A stretch of 8,337 nucleotides of DNA from an uncultured Ruminococcus sp. Lineage in GTDB: Bacteria > Bacillota > Clostridia > Oscillospirales > Acutalibacteraceae. The position numbers and the translations under genes are program-made. The number at the start of each line of letters is the position of its first letter. Within the stretch, counting starts at the first letter, position 1. Below, in pieces: positions 5,745 to 8,337 of this stretch. The notes beneath the pieces are model-generated. The model made no database searches. It was given only the letters and a program-made list of their open reading frames with translations, and was not told the DNA's origin. Location: positions 1-8,337 of the forward strand of contig CACWNZ010000046.1 of assembly GCA_902762335.1 (NCBI GenBank). Direction: 5' to 3'.

Positions 5745-5920
5745 AATTTCATAAATTAACAAGATATGCGGTCAGTGTTTTTCAGTTTTCTCTTATTTTG
5801 GCAGGAATTACTTGACATGATTTTTCCTGAAATACCGGCCCGCCCCTGCAGCTGCGCAGGTGAAAGCACGGCGTGGAAAAGCTTTTTCCTGCATACTTCA
5901 CCATTTTTTCTCAAATACTC

Positions 5921-5949
5921 TTGTACGAGCCGTGAGAATATTATATAAT
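5921..5949 (+). promoter_or_regulatory. Probable nfnAB promoter
   Basis: A perfect TATAAT (5944-5949) lies 17 bp after TTGTAC (5921-5926), which matches only the first three bases of TTGACA. Transcription would start near 5956, giving a leader of about 55 nt before nfnA. The weak -35 box suggests either moderate expression or help from an activator. Confidence 0.6.
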
Positions 5950-5963
5950 GGATTATCAGCTAT

Positions 5964-5982
5964 ATGCGCGCCTGCCGCGCAT
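5964..5982 (+). repeat. Perfect hairpin near the 5' end of the nfnAB leader
   Basis: ATGCGCG (5964-5970) and CGCGCAT (5976-5982) form a perfect 7-bp stem with a five-base loop. It starts within about ten bases of the predicted transcription start and ends about 14 bases before the ribosome site. It could stabilise the mRNA, bind a protein, or act as a DNA operator just downstream of the promoter. Confidence 0.6.
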
Positions 5983-6011
5983 GACCTGCACACAGAAAGG
6001 AAAGTATCGAG

Positions 6012-6854
6012 ATGTACAAGATAGTTAAAAAAAAATCTCTCAATCCCACGGTATCGCTCATGGAGATAGAGGCTCCGCTCATAGCAAAAAAGGCTGAGCC
6101 GGGACAGTTCATTATCTTCAGGGCAAAAGAGGACAGCGAACGCATACCCCTGACTATTGCGGACTTTGACCGCGAAAGGGGTACCGTGACGATAATATAT
6201 CAGATAGTAGGCGGCTCTACCATGGAGCTGGACACGCTGAACGAGGGCGACTGTCTGCACGATTTTGCAGGCCCGCTCGGCAGACCCGGCGAGACGGACG
6301 GACTGAAAAAGGTCGCCGTTATAGGCGGCGGAGTAGGCTGCGCCATAGCCTACCCGATAGCCAAAAAGCTCTCTTCTCTCGGCTGCGAGGTACACAGTGT
6401 TGTCGGCTTCAGAAACAAGGACCTCGTAATACTTGAGGACGAGTTCAGGGCTGTCAGCTCGGAGCTGAGAATGATGACCGACGACGGCAGCTACGGTACG
6501 AAGGGTCTCGTTACAGACGCGCTTGAGCAGCTTATAAAGGAAGGCAACGAATATGACGAGGTCATTGCTATAGGTCCGCTCATCATGATGAAATTCGTCT
6601 GTCTGCTGACAAAGAAATACGGCATTAAAACCATAGTCAGCATGAATCCCATAATGATAGACGGCACGGGAATGTGCGGCGGCTGCCGCCTTACCGTGGG
6701 CGGAGAAACAAAATTTGCCTGCGTTGACGGTCCCGATTTTGACGGTCACCTTGTGGATTTTGACGAGGCTATGCACAGGAGCGCAATGTACAGGGAATTC
6801 GAGACTCACGCCCGCGAGGAAGCCTGCAATCTTTTTAGACAGGAGGAGCAGTGA
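6012..6854 (+). CDS. nfnA: NfnA, small FAD/[2Fe-2S] subunit of electron-bifurcating transhydrogenase
   Basis: This encodes 280 residues, the usual length for the small Nfn subunit (related to PyrK and SudB). The complex catalyses, in the cytoplasm, NADH plus two reduced ferredoxins plus two NADP+ to NAD+ and two NADPH, reversibly. RIPLTIADFD (44-53) is the flavin-binding 'RxPLT' motif of the ferredoxin-reductase-like barrel. VAVIGGGVGCAIAYPIA (101-117) is the nucleotide-binding loop for NAD(H). GTGMCGGCRLTVGG and KFACVDGPDFDGH (218-246) bind the [2Fe-2S] cluster through Cys222, Cys225 and Cys237, with Asp217 the likely fourth ligand as in characterised NfnA. AAGGA (5997-6001) precedes the ATG by ten bases. 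The gene is followed directly by nfnB with one base between. Without its partner it could be misread as dihydroorotate dehydrogenase electron-transfer subunit; the neighbour decides. Confidence 0.95.
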   Translation: MYKIVKKKSLNPTVSLMEIEAPLIAKKAEPGQFIIFRAKEDSERIPLTIADFDRERGTVTIIYQIVGGSTMELDTLNEGDCLHDFAGPLGRPGETDGLKKVAVIGGGVGCAIAYPIAKKLSSLGCEVHSVVGFRNKDLVILEDEFRAVSSELRMMTDDGSYGTKGLVTDALEQLIKEGNEYDEVIAIGPLIMMKFVCLLTKKYGIKTIVSMNPIMIDGTGMCGGCRLTVGGETKFACVDGPDFDGHLVDFDEAMHRSAMYREFETHAREEACNLFRQEEQ

Positions 6855-6855
6855 C

Positions 6856-8262
6856 ATGGCATTTCAGAGAAACACGGATCCTAAAAAGTGTCCCATGCCC
6901 GTTCAGGATCCCGAGGTAAGAAAGCGCAATTTTGACGAGGTAGCCCTCGGCTATACCTACGAAATGGCGGTAAGCGAGGCAAGGCGCTGTCTGAACTGCA
7001 AAAACAAGCCCTGCACCACCGCTTGCCCCGTGTCGATAGATATTCCCGCATTCATCGAGAGGGTGGCAAACGAGGATATGGAGGGCGCCTATGAGATAAT
7101 ATCAAGGTCAAGCTCTCTGCCCGCGGTATGCGGCAGGGTCTGCCCGCAGGAGAATCAGTGCGAGGGCAAGTGCGTGAGAGGAATAAAGGGCGAGAGCGTA
7201 GGCATAGGCAGGCTCGAGAGATTCGTAGCGGACTACCACAGGGAGCACTGCACCGAAAAGCCCGCCGTTCCCGAGCCGAACGGTCATTGGGTAGCTATAG
7301 TGGGCGCGGGTCCCAGCGGACTTACGGCGGCAGGCGACCTTGCAAAGCTCGGCTACAAGGTCACGGTATATGAGGCGCTGCACCTTGCGGGCGGAGTTCT
7401 CGTATACGGCATACCCGAGTTCCGTCTGCCGAAGCTCATCGTACAGAAGGAAATTGACAACCTCAAGGCGCTCGGTGTAGATATTGAGACCAACATGGTA
7501 ATAGGCAAGGTGCTCACGGTGGACGAGCTGTTTGAGCTGGGCAACGAAGCTGTATACATCGGCAGCGGCGCAGGTCTGCCGAGGTTCATGAATATCCCCG
7601 GCGAAAACCTCAGAGGAGTATATTCCGCAAACGAATATCTCACGAGGATAAACCTGATGAAGGCATATAAAAAGGGAAGCAAAACGCCGATAAGAAGGAG
7701 CAGGAAGGTCGCCGTAGTCGGCGGCGGCAACGTTGCTATGGACGCCGCCCGCTCCGCGATGAGAATGGGCGCCGAGGAGGTATATATAGTATACCGCCGC
7801 GGAATGGAGGAGCTTCCTGCCCGTAAGGAAGAGGTAGAGCACGCCATCGAGGAGGGCGTTGTCTTCAGGACACTCACCAATCCCGTAGAGGTGCTCGGCG
7901 ACGAGAACGGCGAGGTCTGCGGCATGAGGTGTGTTGAAATGGAGCTGGGCGAGCCCGACGCGAGCGGCAGGCGCAGACCTGTCGTCAAGGAGGGCAGCGA
8001 GTTTATCCTTGAGGTGGACACGATGATAATGTCCATAGGCACCAGCCCCAACCCGCTTATCCGCTCAACCACCCCCGGGCTTGAGACGACCAAGCACGGC
8101 TGCATAGTTACCGACGGTGAATACGGCGCAACGAGCCGCGAGGGCGTTTATGCGGGCGGAGATGCCGTAACCGGAGCCGCAACGGTCATTCTTGCAATGG
8201 GCGCGGGCAAGGCGGCCGCAAAGGCTATTGACGAATACATCAAGAGCAAGAGCTCAAAATAG
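6856..8262 (+). CDS. nfnB: NfnB, large FAD/two-[4Fe-4S] subunit of electron-bifurcating transhydrogenase (GltD family)
   Basis: This encodes 468 residues, typical for NfnB. The ATG at 6856 is chosen because AGGAGG (6841-6846) lies nine bases upstream and the protein then begins MAFQRNTDPKK; a longer in-frame start at 6715 would overlap most of the 3' end of nfnA. The N-terminal iron-sulphur domain has C45-x2-C48-x4-C53-x3-C57-P and C92-x3-C96-x5-C102-x3-C106. VAIVGAGPSGLTAAGDLA (146-163) binds the bifurcating FAD. VAVVGGGNVAMDAARSAMRMG (285-305) followed by VYRRG (312-316) binds NADP(H). GVYAGGDAVTGAATVILAMGAG (430-451) is the closing FAD motif. The domain order is that of GltD/NfnB. Automated annotation often calls it glutamate synthase small subunit, but no large glutamate synthase gene is adjacent and nfnA is fused in the operon, so transhydrogenase is the better call. 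Confidence 0.95.
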   Translation: MAFQRNTDPKKCPMPVQDPEVRKRNFDEVALGYTYEMAVSEARRCLNCKNKPCTTACPVSIDIPAFIERVANEDMEGAYEIISRSSSLPAVCGRVCPQENQCEGKCVRGIKGESVGIGRLERFVADYHREHCTEKPAVPEPNGHWVAIVGAGPSGLTAAGDLAKLGYKVTVYEALHLAGGVLVYGIPEFRLPKLIVQKEIDNLKALGVDIETNMVIGKVLTVDELFELGNEAVYIGSGAGLPRFMNIPGENLRGVYSANEYLTRINLMKAYKKGSKTPIRRSRKVAVVGGGNVAMDAARSAMRMGAEEVYIVYRRGMEELPARKEEVEHAIEEGVVFRTLTNPVEVLGDENGEVCGMRCVEMELGEPDASGRRRPVVKEGSEFILEVDTMIMSIGTSPNPLIRSTTPGLETTKHGCIVTDGEYGATSREGVYAGGDAVTGAATVILAMGAGKAAAKAIDEYIKSKSSK

Positions 8263-8280
8263 CAGCACGATCAGCAGCGG

Positions 8281-8318
8281 CTGCCGCAGGAAAGGATATC
8301 CTGCGGCAGTCTTGTTTT
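8281..8318 (+). terminator. Intrinsic terminator of nfnAB
   Basis: CTGCCGCAGGA (8281-8291) and TCCTGCGGCAG (8299-8309) form a perfect 11-bp GC-rich stem with a seven-base loop, followed by TCTTGTTTT. It begins 18 bases after the nfnB stop codon and closes the two-gene operon. Confidence 0.93.
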
Positions 8319-8337
8319 ATGCACAGAAAAAAGCACC

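Larger units (their letters stand above)
5543..5920. other. Non-coding divergent control region between the AraC-family gene and nfnA
   Basis: This stretch holds no convincing gene. From about 5560 to 5760 it is very AT-rich and contains the regulator promoter, a direct repeat and half-sites, listed separately. From 5820 to 5890 it becomes GC-rich, with a 5-bp hairpin CCTGC-N6-GCAGG (5845-5860) and the near-palindrome GGAAAAGCTTTTTCC (5875-5889). TTTTTCCTG occurs at 5821-5829 and again at 5883-5891. TTGACA at 5812-5817 has no matching -10 box 16-18 bases downstream. A 60-codon frame at 5766-5948 lacks a ribosome site and looks like chance. Confidence 0.6.

Noticed and set aside
5812..5840. 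TTGACA as the -35 box of a second nfnAB promoter
   Set aside because: No -10-like sequence lies 16-18 bp downstream; the nearest AT-rich hexamer is only about 12 bp away.
5766..5948. A 60-codon plus-strand frame in the divergent intergenic region
   Set aside because: There is no ribosome site, the translation has no clear domain, and the frame runs through the nfnAB promoter.
6715..6855. An upstream in-frame start for nfnB giving 47 extra residues
   Set aside because: It would overlap nfnA in another frame, and the AGGAGG site at 6841-6846 with the conserved N-terminus supports the start at 6856.
5898..6857. A 319-codon open frame on the minus strand opposite nfnA
   Set aside because: It lies entirely antisense to a gene with clear family motifs, has no ribosome site or recognisable domain, and its composition mirrors the nfnA codon bias.
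7108..8105. Two long open frames (about 244 and 250 codons) on the minus strand opposite nfnB
   Set aside because: They are antisense to nfnB, overlap each other, and translate to low-complexity Ser/Thr- or Ala/Tyr-rich sequence without domains.

Overview
The window looks like chromosomal DNA from an anaerobic, low-to-mid GC Gram-positive bacterium of the class Clostridia, most likely a Ruminococcus/Oscillospiraceae-type gut or rumen organism. This is inferred from AGGAGG-type ribosome binding sites, sigma-A-type promoters, SipW-type (TasA-like) signal sequences, a lipoprotein beta-propeller, a cupin AraC regulator, and a ferredoxin-linked NfnAB transhydrogenase. Seven real genes are present: five on the minus strand and two on the plus strand. 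No tRNA, rRNA, CRISPR array, insertion sequence or phage gene was seen.

Region 1 (1-2660, minus strand) is a cell-surface operon. A good promoter (2630-2658) and a structured leader of about 135 nt precede two consecutive small secreted proteins with TasA/camelysin-like features (1826-2488 and 1250-1792). Only 18 nt later comes the N-terminal 410 residues of a large Sec-secreted surface protein that runs off the left edge. By family analogy this is a biofilm-fibre or surface-appendage locus. The SipW-type signal peptidase it should need is not in the window.

Region 2 (2722-5712, minus strand) is a second transcription unit. A textbook promoter (5684-5712) drives an AraC-family cupin regulator. 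After a strong hairpin come a lipoprotein with beta-propeller-like repeats and a small one-TM protein with a divergent InlB-repeat-like domain. The unit ends in an intrinsic terminator that contains the last gene's stop codon. The three proteins look like a regulator plus envelope-protein module of unknown function, and no catalytic domain was recognised.

Region 3 (5921-8318, plus strand) is nfnAB, divergent from the regulator. It encodes the two subunits of electron-bifurcating NADH-dependent reduced ferredoxin:NADP+ oxidoreductase, with its own promoter, a leader hairpin and a strong intrinsic terminator. The 537-bp divergent intergenic region is AT-rich in its middle and holds a 17-bp imperfect direct repeat, an array of alternating TTACA/TGTAA half-sites and several hairpins. 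These are the least explained signals in the window.
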